From Oenanthe sinensis (lineage: Eukaryota; Streptophyta; Magnoliopsida; Apiales; Apiaceae), in contig CM053796.1 in the NCBI GenBank assembly GCA_028671895.1, positions 38,748,860 to 38,812,859 of the forward strand: DNA of 64,000 nt. The letters are read 5' to 3'. How positions within the stretch are numbered: position 1 is the first letter of the stretch; the number at the start of each line of letters is the position of its first letter. This document shows, piece after piece, positions 11,843 through 25,200 of this stretch. The position numbers and the translations under genes were made by a program. A model generated the notes under the pieces. The model had not been told where the DNA came from. It ran no database searches and saw only the letters and a list, made by a program, of their open reading frames with translations.

Positions 11843-14245
11843 ATGTCGAAACCTTCGTCAGACAACTTAATCCTAACCCACCACGACCAAAACGGCGTCG
11901 GTTTCCTAACAATCAACCGACCGAGATCACTCAACTCGCTGACTCGGTCCATGATGATCGACATGGCGAAAGCTTTCAAGAACTTCGACGCCGACGATTC
12001 GGTTCGGGTCGTGGTCCTGTCCGGGTCGGGGCCGTCGTTCTGCTCCGGCGTGGACTTGACGGCGGCGGAAGATGTGTTCAAAGGAGATGTGAAGGATATG
12101 GAGAGTGATTTGGTGTATCAGATGGAGAAGTGTAGGAAACCTATTATTGGAGCTATTAATGGGTTTGCTGTCACGGCTGGGTTCGAAATTGCGCTCGCTT
12201 GTGATGTTTTGGTTGCGTCCAACACTGCTAAGTTTATGGATACTCATGCTAGGTAAGTTCATGGATACTCATGCTAGGTAAGTATTTTCGGGATCGGAGA
12301 AATTTATTCATTTATCGAGTTTTTTTATAAATACGTTGACCTGATAATTTTATTAAATTATTGAACGAGCATTAATTTATTACTGTAATGTTCTACTGTA
12401 TATTATATGCATGTGTATATTATATTTCTACTGTTATATGTTTTAATTGTTATTGATGTTTTTTAGTGTAATTTAGGAAATTTTGCAAGTGTGTGTATAA
12501 ATGTTGATATTTTATACAGTCGTAATAATCGAAATGCATAGTTTAATGGATATTAATGTTAGGTCTAGTAATATATTAGATATGTTTATGGATTGTTTTG
12601 CTTCTATGAAATGTGGTAGTTATCAATGTTTTTGAGATTAAATTAGGAAGATATGTAGTGTATAGTGTTGGCCACCTGAGTGATTATAGTGTAGATACGG
12701 TATGAGATTATGTATGCAGGTTGATGAGAGGGTTTGATATTTGACGGTGTGCTACTGAAACTTGTTTAAGAAAATCATTGGGCCTTTTGGCGGTCTTTTA
12801 AGGAAAAATAAAATTTTGATTGTATTCGGAAATTGACTTTTTCTTGCTTAAACAAAGAGAAGTATTATGAGCACTGCGATGAGGCATTTGGGGCCTATTA
12901 CTGGGAGAACCTAGTCTGTAGATGCTTTCTTATGGGTTTAAACGTAGATAATACCGGAAGAGATAAGAAGATAAATGGAGTGTCCTCTTATTATTTTATT
13001 AACTGATGTAGTAGTATGAGTGAGATGCCTCTACTTTTTTATCGTTGTTTTTGTGGGTGTTTGAGCTGCTTCGCTTCCCGTGGTTTGCACAGTAGTCTCT
13101 TTGTAGCCTTTCAGTATTAGATTCTCAACAAGTTATACTAATCATTATCACTTCTCAACAAGATTATTTGATTTATTTCCATGTATCATTTGTTCTCAAA
13201 CCCCAACGTCCTTAAAGATTGATAATTGAATTTTTAACTTTCAGGTTTGGAATATTTCCATCATGGGGTCTGTCTCAAAAGCTTTCCAGGGTGATAGGAC
13301 CTAACAGAGCTCGTGAAGTGTCCCTAACAGCCCTGCCTGTAACTGCAGACCAAGCTAAGAAGTGGGGCTTGGTGAATCATGTTGTAGAAGGAAATGAGTT
13401 GATGAAAAAAGCCCAAGAAGTTGCTCAAGCCATATTAAAGAACAACCAAGACTTGGTTCTAAGGTACAAGGCAGTTATAAATGATGGCTTGAAGCGAGAC
13501 CTGGGACATGCACTTGCATTAGAGAAGGTAATGATTTTGAGCCATTTCTTCCTATGTTTACATCCTCTTTACTTCGAGTCAAGATAGAGTTACCGTGTAG
13601 TAATTTACACCAACAATTAGCTGGCACTTAATGTTTACACTCAGAGTACTGCCCATAAGTGGAATTTAAATTGTGACAAGATAACATGCTGCTTTATGGT
13701 TTTGCACCACATAAGAGACAATGTACTAACACATTATTGCTAAGTTTTGCTGTATAATATGCAACTGGTGGATTCTGTAAAAATCATCATTTCATAGGAT
13801 GTTTTTTGTTACATCTTTACATAAAATATTGCCTATTCCCACTTCTCTATAGTACAAGTCTACAATGTCATCTTTATTTGTATATGAAGCAAGGACTTTA
13901 AGGTTTGCTTCATATGTTTCTGGCATCATTAATGGGAATCATGCTTTGAGGCGTTATTCTTAGAACTCTTAAGTTAGATATGCCATAGGTAATTAGGGGT
14001 TAGAAACAAAAACTGTCACCCGGGAAGTTATGCACTGTTATTATGTAGCGGATCTTACTTCTATTAGTACATCGGTGATGTTACTTTTGTTCTTTACGTA
14101 ACTGTGGTTAATACTCACTGTCTGTACTTGCTGTGTTCTTCAGGAGAGGGCTCATGACTACTATAGTGGGATGACGAAGGAGCAGTTTAAGAAAATGCAG
14201 GAATTCATAGCAGCACGCTCGAAAAAACCTCAATCCAAGATGTAG
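11843..14245 (+). CDS. ECHIA: Peroxisomal enoyl-CoA hydratase/isomerase (ECHIA-like)
   Basis: Three exons (11843-12252, 13245-13527, 14144-14245) give 264 aa, nearly the length of Arabidopsis At4g16210. Crotonase landmarks: TINRPRSLNSLT (residues 24-35), the oxyanion-hole segment SGSGPSFCSGVDL (60-72), INGFAVTAGFEIALACD (105-121) with the conserved catalytic-type Glu115, then THARFGIFPSWGLSQKL, where the second classical glutamate position is His; I recall this as a trait of the family rather than damage. The C-terminus is SKM, a plant PTS1 tripeptide, so peroxisomal import is predicted. The expected role is hydration of 2-enoyl-CoA in accessory beta-oxidation of unsaturated or unusual acyl chains. 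An AATAAA-like signal lies at 14278. The exon 1 donor is tandemly duplicated (see the repeat entry); only the first donor keeps the frame. Confidence 0.93.
12228..12277 (+). repeat. 25-bp tandem duplication of a 5' splice site
   Basis: The end of hydratase exon 1 and its donor are repeated with one mismatch: AAGT(T/C) followed by ATGGATACTCATGCTAGGT, twice head to tail. This yields two GTAAGT donors, after 12252 and after 12277. Using the second adds 25 nt and reads an in-frame TAA immediately after the first GCTAGG. Confidence 0.9.
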
Positions 14246-14868
14246 AAGCATATGCTCCTTGCTCAGCTTACTAAATCAATAAATTTGTTGTATGACCTGA
14301 TAAGATAGAGAATAAAAATAAAATAGCTTTTTGTAATTTGTATCCTGTGTAAACTCTTCTGATTTCCTAATAACATTAATGGTAGAATCATACAGTACGG
14401 GTTCAAATTTTCCTGCAGTTGTAGGATATACTGGACATTTCTCCTTTTAAAATGTTTGTTAGCAAAATAGTTCTGATATTATAGACAAGAGTTATGAATA
14501 ACCTTATAATTGGAGCATCATATTTTATTTATTATATACAATATTTTATATATTGTAGAATTTAATGTGATACCATTGAATTCAATACGTAAATGATCAT
14601 TATGGTTTATTAATGAAGTTTAGACTGTGGGAGTCATCGTTATGGTTTTAATGAAAGTTGAGACTGGGGGAGTGAAATGCAAAATTTTATTTAATTCTTT
14701 TTTCGGAGGAAAATGCGAACTTTCTTTTTTCGGAGAAAAATGCAAACTGCAATAATTTATGTTGTTACAATTAAGTTGTCACAGCATTTGTCTCCCTCGG
14801 TCTCCTTTTACTTAACCCTTTTCAAAAAAAAAAATTGTCCCTGAATAATTGTTCATATTTTATTTCAA

Positions 14869-15153
14869 TACTCCCTCCGTCCTAAATTAATAGTTATTTT
14901 TGAGAAAAAAATTGTTTCATAATATATGTCAACTATCTATTTTCAATGTAATTTTATAGGTAAATTTCCAAAATAACTATTTGACTAAAGTATTGGTAAT
15001 TAATGTAATATATTTTTCATTCAAATTATGCATCGAAACTATCTCAATTAATGTACTTAATATTGATATAAATGAAAAATAATTTATATATTAGAATTTC
15101 TTAATATGCGTAATTTTTTCAAAAATGACATGTAAAATGAGATGGAGGGTGTA
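14869..15153. mobile_element. Stowaway-like MITE
   Basis: TA-CTCCCTCCGTCCTAAATT at the left and GATGGAGGG-TGTA at the right are the terminal inverted repeats, with a TA target. Sub-terminal sequences also pair (TTATTTTTGAGAAAAAAATT with AATTTTTTCAAAAATGACAT). It is non-coding. Such Tc1/mariner-derived elements are common in plant gene flanks. Confidence 0.8.
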
Positions 15154-15355
15154 TTTTTTGTATATATTTTTCTAAAATTACCCCTTACTCGTATTTTTCA
15201 TATTTGACTCTGCAAATCATTTTCAAATTTATTTCATTAATCAAGGCATTTATTAAGGGTAAATATAGAAATAAATTATATAATTAAATATTTTATTAAT
15301 ATGTGAATAAAAGGGGACAGGGGAAGTAGGATAAATGAAATCTTATCGCGTAAGA

Positions 15356-15980
15356 AGAGCAAGTGCATTTCGACAGAGTAAAGGTAAAAATAAAAAAGCA
15401 GAAGAACAAGGGTGTCACGTTATATTGTCATAGGAAGACCAAAAACTTCCTAAATGATACCGTAAGTTAAGTTAAAATTTAAGGAAGGTAAAAAAAAAAA
15501 CTCCAATAATGTGTTATTGATTCCTTAAATCACAAAAACACTAATTTCTTTCCTTATTTTTAGAAATCTTTTTTTTAGTCCTAACTAATATTTTATTATA
15601 AATTATTACAAAAACTTTCTTTCTCTATTTATTATATACATTATTCTAAAAATCGGTGATTAATCACCGATTAATCCTTATTCGTTAGCTCATCGAACTG
15701 ATTAAATTCCTAATTATTTAATTAATCATTCCGATTAATGTCCAATTCATCCGAGTAATCCATGTTCTGTGCCTTCACCGACTAAGTTCGATTTCTGTTT
15801 TTTACACTGATTATATATTATACTTTAATGATGAATGATATTTTTAATAATAAAATATTAAATAGAGAATGCAAATAATGAATATTATTGGAAATGAAAT
15901 TAATTATTCATGCCTTAAGTTAATAGGAATTAATTTTTTTATAATATATTTAAGGAATGAGTTATGATATTGACTTGCTC
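15356..15980. mobile_element. MITE-like element with AGAGCAAGT ends
   Basis: Left AGAGCAAGTGCATTT and right TTGACTTGCTCTTG are short inverted termini about 620 bp apart. The interior is AT-rich and contains a perfect internal palindrome (ATCGGTGATTAATCACCGAT, near 15652). No target duplication could be recognised. Confidence 0.45.
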
Positions 15981-16272
15981 TTGTGGTGTCAAAGAAATAT
16001 GTATTAAATGAAAAAAAAACTAAACTTATGAAAACTCGACATTATTAATTAAGTCCAGCCAAACAAGTCCTTAACTCTATCAGAACTAGAAAATCAAAAA
16101 TTATGTTAGGGCACCTGACTCCTTTAGTCAAGCCCATCATCAGCCCTCGCCTTTCCATTAATCAATAAACACACCTATTATATATACTGTATTTATATAT
16201 GTACACGCAGTATTGAACTAGTAAACGAGATATTTAGATAATTTGTATAATATTGTTTATGCCACGGTGGCG

Positions 16273-19200
16273 ATGATATTAACAGAGAGATTATTGATAG
16301 GAATTGTATTAGTGTGTGTAATTTCAGTGTTTGAATCGACATCAGCATCAGCATCAGCATCGGAAGCTTATCGGAGAGATCCAGGTCATCAGCAATGGCA
16401 TCACGGCGCTTTTCATGATGTTAAAGACGTTGTTCGATCCGACCTTCGTCGTATGCTCCATTCCCGAGCTGAGGTCTGTGGGTGTGTGTGTGTGTAAAGT
16501 GTATTGATAAAAAGTGTGTTTGAGTAAATTTACAATAAATGTTAGCTCTAATTGTATATGTTTCGCGTTATGTTGATGAAGTTCTTTTTAGTTTAGCTAG
16601 GTTTACAGATATTACTTTACACATTTAAATATGTTTTAGTAAATGTACGTTTAATAATAGTTTGAATTGTCATTTGTTGTGTTTGTTTTGGCATTATTTT
16701 GATTGAGTTTGTTTCAATTTAGATAGAATTCACTTTAATTAGCTAAATAGTCTAGCTAGGTGTTACCGGTTACGTTTACTTACCTGATGAATGTTTTAGA
16801 TTGATATTCCTAATTAACTCAGATATAGTGTAGGTTTTCTTTTCTTTTGATACTTAATATATTTTAAAGTGCAGAGGGGTTGGAGGTAAGCATCGAACTT
16901 AGACCGCAATGTGATAAGTTTTATAGCACCTTAAGTTTCCAAAAAAAATCATATTCGATGTTCGTTGATAGGAATTCTAAGAATGAGACTACAATTTCTG
17001 TAACAATTATGTACTCCCTCTGTTTTTTTATATTTGTCGTTTGACTTTTCTGCACGTAATTTAAAGTACTTTGACCGTATAGTTAAAATAATTATTTTTA
17101 AAAAATTCTTTTTGTGAATTTTAGTATAAGCTATATATTTTTATTCAGAATTTGTTTTTTTTAAATAATTATTTTAACTTGCCCGTCAAAACACTTTGAA
17201 ATGTGTGCAGAAAAGTCAAACGTCAAATATAAAAATACAGAGGGAGTATTACATTGGCTTTCGGAGTTTGTTGGAAATTGGAATACTTTTGAATATTGAG
17301 GCTTGATAGTGGTTGTGCCTTTATTCAATTATTATGTGTTTGTGTGGCGTGATTTCTTAAATCAACATATGGACATCTATATGGAAAATATTAGCTTGTT
17401 TCGTATGATGCATATGCAGTTTCCTCCCAAGCCCACCTTCATTTTAAAAGTAATATAGGTCATGTTCTTTTAGTGTAAGTTAATTTTGACACGTATATAC
17501 AAAAGTAATTTAAGAATTTCTTTATTACTCTTCTACGCATGTAATGTGTGCTATTATAACAATACTATATGAATTCATGATTGAGTTGTTAGATGGCGAA
17601 TACAATGGATTGCAATAGTTTGACTTAATATTAAACGTTTTGTAGAAGAACCTCATTTAATCATTGCAAAACAATTTCCAGGTTCCGTTCCAAGTCCCGC
17701 TTGAAGTAAATATTGTCCTCATTGGTTTTAATGGTGATGGAGGCTATCGTTACTCAATAGATTCCCAAAAGTTGGAAGAATTTTTAAGAGTTGGCTTCCC
17801 GACTCACAGACCATCATGCCTAGAGACAGGCGAGCTCCTTGACATCGAGCATCACATTGTCTATAATGCATTTCCAGTAAGCTTCTGCAATATGATTGTT
17901 GTTGGTTAGAAGTTAAAACTTGTAAATAGCATGATTTGTACGGTGGGTTTTAAAGATGCTGTTCTGATAAAATTTCATAATTTGTATAATAACAGAATGT
18001 GAATAATGTCATATTTCCTATATAGGTATGTACATTTTTAGATAATGTTTGCAAATGTTAAAAGGAGGGTTTAGTGAATTGTTGTATTCTAGTTTAGCAC
18101 TGGCCTTTACTTCATGAGATAGCATATTCGAGGATTATGTATACCCTAGAGAATGAAAACTTTAGTTTGTATTATTCTCACAACTTCTTAGTTATGGAGA
18201 ACATGTAATATTAGTGGCCATATAGCATATAGTAAGTTAGTATAGTTGTTAAAGACTTAAAGATCATTTATAGGATGCAATTTGTGTTTTCTTGAAGAGC
18301 ATGATTGCTCTCATCTTTATGAGTGTAGTAATCCACATTTTATATACTTACACTTAGTAATCACTGCAGGCTGGACAACCAGAACTGATTGCACTTGAGA
18401 AAGCACTAAAATCAGCCATGGTTCCTGTTGGGACAGCAAGAGAGGTGACAGTGACAGTTTAATGTAGTTTCTCTTAGTTACTTAATATTCAGATGCCTTA
18501 TAATATATAGTAGCTTTTATGTAGATTGATTTTGGTAGAGAGGTCTCCTTGTTTGAAGTCGAAGCAACAACAGTGGAGCCTGAATTTATGAAGTTGTATT
18601 CTTACTTATTTGACATTGAGGGTGGAGGTGATCCTACAGAAGAGATGGACAGAACTGTGCCAAGTGCAATATTTATTGTTAATTTTGACAAGGTATTGTG
18701 GGAAGATATTAATAAGTACAACTATATATAACCTAGTAGATGCAGTCACCTTCATGATTACAGATCGATATTTAGTTTAGAGATCGAAGGTCACTGTTAA
18801 TGTTCTAATAATTCCGTAAAAGTGGCTAAGCTTGTCATTCTTAGCATTTCAAAGTTTCTGTACAGTCTCATCATTATGACATTTAATCAAATAACTGTCT
18901 CTTCCATGTACAGGTGAGGATGGATCCATGGAACAAAGCTACTGATCTTGACAGTTTAATGTATGGCAAAATTAACCAGTTAACTGAAGAGGAGATGAAG
19001 AAACAAGAGGGAGACTACATCTACCATTACCGTTACAATGGAGGAGGATCATCTCAAATTTGGCTTGGCTCTGGCAGGTAAAGTTTATATATGCCAAGGG
19101 ATTCTGATCATACTCTTGACTCTTATAAGAACTCATGTTTTGTCGATATTTTCAAATCACTTTGTGAAATAGTTATGTTAAGTACAGATATACTCTCTTA

Positions 19201-22200
19201 GGTTTTATATTAATGAAGCAGCTTATTTCAGAGTCTAATGTGAAATCTAGTTAACACACCATCATCGAGATTGTGAAATTGAAAAAAAGAGAGAAATTGG
19301 CACTGACAGTCTTTGGAAAACATTAATTATTGCTTCACCACTACAATGACATGCAGTTTGCCGTCTGAGCTGACAAGAAGTTTTTAACAGAAATATCAGA
19401 TGTGCAATTTGTATGTACTTTAACGTAATATACAAGTGTCCGCATATTTGTTGTATTTTTTAATGAGTCAACATCTGATAGCTTTTGAAACTTTTTCTTG
19501 TTATGATTTCAGGTTTGTTGTGATCGATCTCTCAGCAGGACCTTGTACTTATGGAAAGATTGAAACTGAAGAAGGCAGTGTCAGTTCAAGAACGCTCCCT
19601 CGTTTACGGAACGTGATGTATCCAAAAGGTTCAGTTTCAGTTAGTGAGCCTTACTCCAATGACATTTTTTTTGGACGAGTTGCTTCTCTGGTTGCAAGCA
19701 CAATCGAGCATGTTGTGGCTCCCGATGTTAGGTAAGGTTCTCTTCTCATTGATAATGAATTGTAGGTCCTAGTAATGGTCTACTGCCTGCAAGCTTTTCT
19801 TTTCATGTTGTGGCTTGACTTTAAGATATACTTGACAAATGATCCCTTACTTTTTAAAAGGGTTGGGAGAAATGGAGAAAACCCTGTCAAACGGTGTCTC
19901 GGATGGGTTTAATACACAGATTTTATTAGTTTACAAGTTGATCAACATTGTGTTAGAATAATCAATAAGGATCCTAGCATTTTGCCTTGCTTTATGAATT
20001 ATGATACCTATATTCGTGGCCAAAACTACCCTTGAGAAAAGAAACTGACATTCTTTGTTTATGTATTAACACAAATGAAAGATGAATGGTAAGTACTGTA
20101 TATTGTTATGGCAAGGATGTTTTGATAAATGTTTATTGTCTTAGGGTTGCATATGATTTTCTTCTTGTAATTCTAGCTTCCAGTAGCAAAACTCTTTCCA
20201 CTCTTGTGAGTTGGACACAGACCAAACCATGTACATTTTTCTGTTTTTGTTTTCCTGTTGTGTGCGTGCAATAGCTAATTGCTTAATGTCTTGGTTCGAT
20301 TTTCAATGGGATTTGATTTTGGTTATTATCACATTGAATCAGGTTTGAGACTGTTGATCTAACTACTCGATTGCTGATACCAATCATTGTCCTCCAAAAT
20401 CATAATCGATACAATATCATGGAGAAAGGTCATAACTACAGTATAAACATGGAAGCTATTGAAACCGAGGTGAGCTGCTTCGATGGTGTTAGTTCTGAAT
20501 AATACAGTCATTTTTCCATTTTTTAAATACTTTTGATTGCAACCAAGAGTATAATTATGCCATCACCTTGTCAGAAAATCACTACCCTACTGGTGGCTTG
20601 TAGTTCCACTGTTACCGGTCAAGTACTAGTTTACTAAAAGTCCAGGATTGGGCTTTCAGTAGAGGTATTGCATGTGTAATTGTTAACTTCATGCAATTGA
20701 TCATTACCCAAGACAATCACTAAACCCCTGTTTCAAAGGTTTCTAATATATTATCAACTAGCAACCTCCTTCAAAAGATTCAGTGCTCAGCGTTCTTTAT
20801 AATATTTATATTTACTTTATTTATGCTCTGTTCTTTGCAGGTTAAAAAGATGGTGCACAGTGGGCAAGAAGTAGTACTAGTAGGCGGTTCACATTTGTTG
20901 CATCACCATGAGAAACTGGCGATTGCTGTTTCGAAATCAATGAGAAGTCATTCCCTTCAAGAAACAAAGAAGGATGGCCGTTTTCATGTTCATACCAAGA
21001 CTTATCTCGATGGTGCTATTCTAAAAGAGGTGTGGTGTGCTCCATTTAGTTCCAGCTTACAGTTGTCTGACTTTGGTGTTTAATTGACGATCCTTGACCT
21101 ACCATAATTCTTTGAAAAAAATTCCTTTTTAATTTTATCAGGTGTCTAGATTATATGGCAGATAGTAAAAAGCTCACAATATTAAATTTGGGTTTTATAT
21201 CAAACTGCCCACCCATCTCACAAAAAAATATCAACTCACTACCCGATCTCCACAGCGACTCATTTAAAACACTAAACTGCCAAAATATATCACTTCGTTA
21301 AAAACTTAACGGTCAACATGGATTGACCGTTAGTATGGGTGAAAAAAAACTAAATAAATAACACATCATCAATGAAACAAATTAAAAATAACAAAAATTA
21401 AATATATGGCAAAATAGAACCCACGTCTGTATCTATACTAGTATATCATATTTGTGGGTTGGACTGCAGCATAGCTTAGAAGAATGATAAAAGGGTAGTT
21501 CGATCTTAGAAGAATGAATACATGTGTTTAGCTTTGTAATGGTGTATGCAAGTAAAATTTTCTTTATTCTTAAACTTTAAGGTAAATTAGCATCATCATT
21601 ACTATAACCACGGCGCTGACGTTCGTTCAATTTCAGTAACCCTACAGCTGCACATATACAGAGAACAGTAGTTGACGAAACGAAGCTTTGCTGATGCTTA
21701 AAATAATTGTACAGGCTACCAGAGATATTTGTTTAGACTACCTTGAGTAATCAAAGTGAGAATACGAAGAGAGCTTGAAAAATCCAACTTTGGTTTCAAT
21801 CGCGGTCAATTGTTCACAAGTGGAAGTTGTAATCGATCCCAATGATGAGTTTTCCCCTAATTTTGAATTAGCAAAGTGTCGATCAGTTTGCCCGATAATG
21901 CATGTATTTTTGCCATATATTTACTTTTTGTTATTTTTTAATTTTTTTAATTGATGATGTGTTATTTATTTATTTTTAGTTTTTTCTTTTTCCACCTAGC
22001 TGGTCCAGTGAGCATACTAACAGTCAATCCACGATGACCGTTAAGTTTTTAACGGAGTGAATATTTTGGCAGTTTAGTGTTTTAAATGAGTCGCTGTGGA
22101 GATCGGGTAGTGACTTGATCTTTTTCTGTGAGATGGGTGGACAGTTTGTTATAAAAATCTTAAGTTTATTCCCTTGGAAAATAGTAGGCTTCGAAGTTTT

Positions 22201-25200
22201 AGTATTATTGGAGTCTACAGTGCAGTAATTTGAATATGATCCTAGAATGATGTTGTTGATTATTTCATTAAACTTAGTGCTCCTGTGTTACTAAATATAG
22301 ATAGAATTAGAAAAATTTCCTCTATTGGATAAAAATTTTCCTTTTTGTTATTGTTGTTCCAAGAATTAGGGAGTGAAGATGTGATATTCATCACTGTGTA
22401 ATATATTAAATTTTCTTGGTTTCTCGTAAAGTTCATCCCTGAGTTACTCATATAATATATCTTAATATGTTCATTTCAGGAAATGGAAAGGTCTGCTGAT
22501 GTGCTAGCTGCAGGGTTACTTGAAGTGTCTGATCCGTCCCTTTCAAGTAAATTTTTCCTCCGCCAGGTTGGCTGTACTTTATGATAGAGAAAATAACAAT
22601 TTTTTCTTTATTATGTGTGATGGTTTTTTCTAAAGTTATGTAGGGAATGTGTTCTTTTGTGTTCATTAAGTAATATTTGATCAGTAGCCCCTAAAAGTAG
22701 TTGTGTTTCCACCAGCACTGGGCAGATGAAAATGATGGTTCAAGTGATTCAATTCTAAAGCATAAACCTCTTTGGACTACTTATAACCCCAAAAGAGGCA
22801 AGGATAAGAAGACAAAGAAATCAAAGCAAGGGGATTTGTACCGGACTTATGGAACAAGAGTGATTCCTGTGTGAGTTCACTAGCTGTCTTGCTCATTTTA
22901 TACACTGGTCTTTTAGGATGCTACATAATTATGCCCTCAACTTACAAACTTTTTTTTATGTCACTCTTACCAAAACTCTTAAATATTTTCAATTCATTCA
23001 ATTGATTTCCCAAAATAGGTTGTTTGTCTTCCTTATACTATCTACAGGTGTGGGGTAAATTTTCAAGGGAGTCGAATGGTGTAGACGAAAAGTTTCAGAT
23101 TTGTGGTGTTTTTCTTTTTCAAGATAAAGTTTGTGATTTTTTATAATTTAGTACTTTCTTAATACTATAGACTTGAAGATTTATTCTTCATGCTATTATT
23201 TTCTAGCAAATGTTGGATTCGCAAAAAGTAAAGCTTTTGTTTATCACTTTCCATTTTCTTGTGTAATAATATGGTCAATACAAAAGTACTTTGTTTTATA
23301 CTATCTTTGTTTTATACTATAGAAATACTGATTTTAAGCTGCATCTAATTATTTCCACAGCTTTGTTCTGTCATTAGCTGATGTGGATCCACACCTTATG
23401 ATGGAAGAAGAAAGTCTAGTATGGACAAGTAATGATGTGGTTATTGTACTTCAACATCAAAATGAAATGATACCTCTAAGGTATGCGGTCAATATGAAGT
23501 CCACTCCATATTAAAATTTAATTTATGTGTATAGTTGTATACCATATATTATTAATTGACCCCTCTCAAACTTTAAGTTCCGTTGTACTTCTTTGTATTT
23601 TCTAAGAATAAGAAACATCACATATAATCCGATTGCCAATTTAATTTAATTGATCCAGTATTATCTTTACACAATTATTACATTTTTAAGCTAATGTTGG
23701 GTATCTATATTACAAGTTATTGTTTGAAAGTAGAAGTTTAACATTTGAATGGAGTACAGCATAGCTTCATTGCTTGTGTCAAAAAGTTAACTCCAACTGG
23801 ATTATGCACTTGTGCCAATCCAAATAAAAAGGTTGTTTTTGCCATCAAAACCATATGTAAGAAAATTAATTCCTTTTTTTTTTCTTGGATATAAGTAAAA
23901 TATGATACCTTTTCTATTTGAGTGGAATGCCCCGGAGATGGAAAAAGGGACTAGGAGTTAAATTTTCCCATTATGGGTAAACTATAGGCTTTTGTATTGA
24001 TGCAAGATTTATTAAGGCAGAAAGCATTTGAATCTTTAGAATACATGTAAGCTTACTTAACGAATTAAAAGTAGAAACGTCACTTCTAGTGTTTTTTGCT
24101 CTAATATTATACTGGACAGTTATGTTTCGGAAACAGTGAGAAGGCAAGCTATTCCATCTCAAGCTCAGCGTCATATAATAGCTGGGTTGGCTTCCGTTGT
24201 GGGTGGAGTAAGTGCGCCATACGAAAAGGCTTCCCTCGTGCATGAAAGGCCAGTAGTAAATTGGCTTTTGGCTACTGGTTGTCATCCATTTGGGCCATTT
24301 TCAAATACTTCACAATTAAGTCAGATGCTTCAGGATGTTGCGTTGGTGAGCTTAATCCTAAATGCTCTTTTATTTGCATGTATCTAGAAATGACTTGACT
24401 GAATGTACATCTATTGTTTATCAATCCAGCAGAACACTGCTCATATTTCATGGTATAGTTCTCATAATCTACTCTTATTAACAGAGGAATACGATCTATG
24501 CACGTGTTGATTCTGCTCTTCATCGTATTCGGGATACTTCAGAGGTGATTTGAGATTTCAAAATAAGCACTTTCTATCTTTGCTCATATTTATGCTCATT
24601 GATTAGTTCCTTTCTACAGGCTGTTCAATCGTTTGCTGCTGATTATCTGAAGACTCCTCTTGGTGAACCTGTAAAGGGAAAAAAGAACAAGTCAAGCACT
24701 GAGCTGTGGTTGGAAAAGTTTTACAAAAAAACTACTAACCTGCCTGAACCATTCCCACATGAATTAGTAGAAAGATTAGAGAAATATTTAGATGTGAGTA
24801 TATACTTTTGAATATTTCTGCATGTGGAAATTTATGGGTTGAGATTCACATGATAATCTTACACAAATGATTATAGGGCCTTGAGGAACAGCTAGTAGAT
24901 CTCTCTTCGCTGCTATATGATCACAAGCTGCAAGATGCACACCTAAACAGCTCCGAAATACTTCAGAGCTCCATCTTTACCCAGCAGTAAGTTCTTGCTG
25001 TCGTTTCTCATTAATAAGATTGAGCTTCCTTAATATTTATGTTTCCTTGCAAACTAGGTTGGTTAGTGGCTTTGTGTTCATTGAAAGGGTTCCTGACTTG
25101 GTCTTTTGTTTCATGGTTATGATTAATATATGTTGTGCAGGTACGTGGACCATGTTTTGATCAGCGAGAAGGAGAAAATGAGATGCTGCAGTATTCAATA

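Larger units (their letters stand above)
14246..16272. other. Intergenic with two MITEs; promoter of the 16.3-kb gene
   Basis: Contains the hydratase 3'UTR with a polyadenylation-like AATAAA at 14278, a Stowaway MITE at 14869-15153, a larger inverted-repeat element at 15356-15980 and the presumptive leader of the next gene. No coding sequence was seen. Confidence 0.6.

Noticed and set aside
11803..12262. Long minus-strand frames opposite hydratase exon 1
   Set aside because: Antisense shadows of a GC-richer coding exon, with no independent family resemblance.
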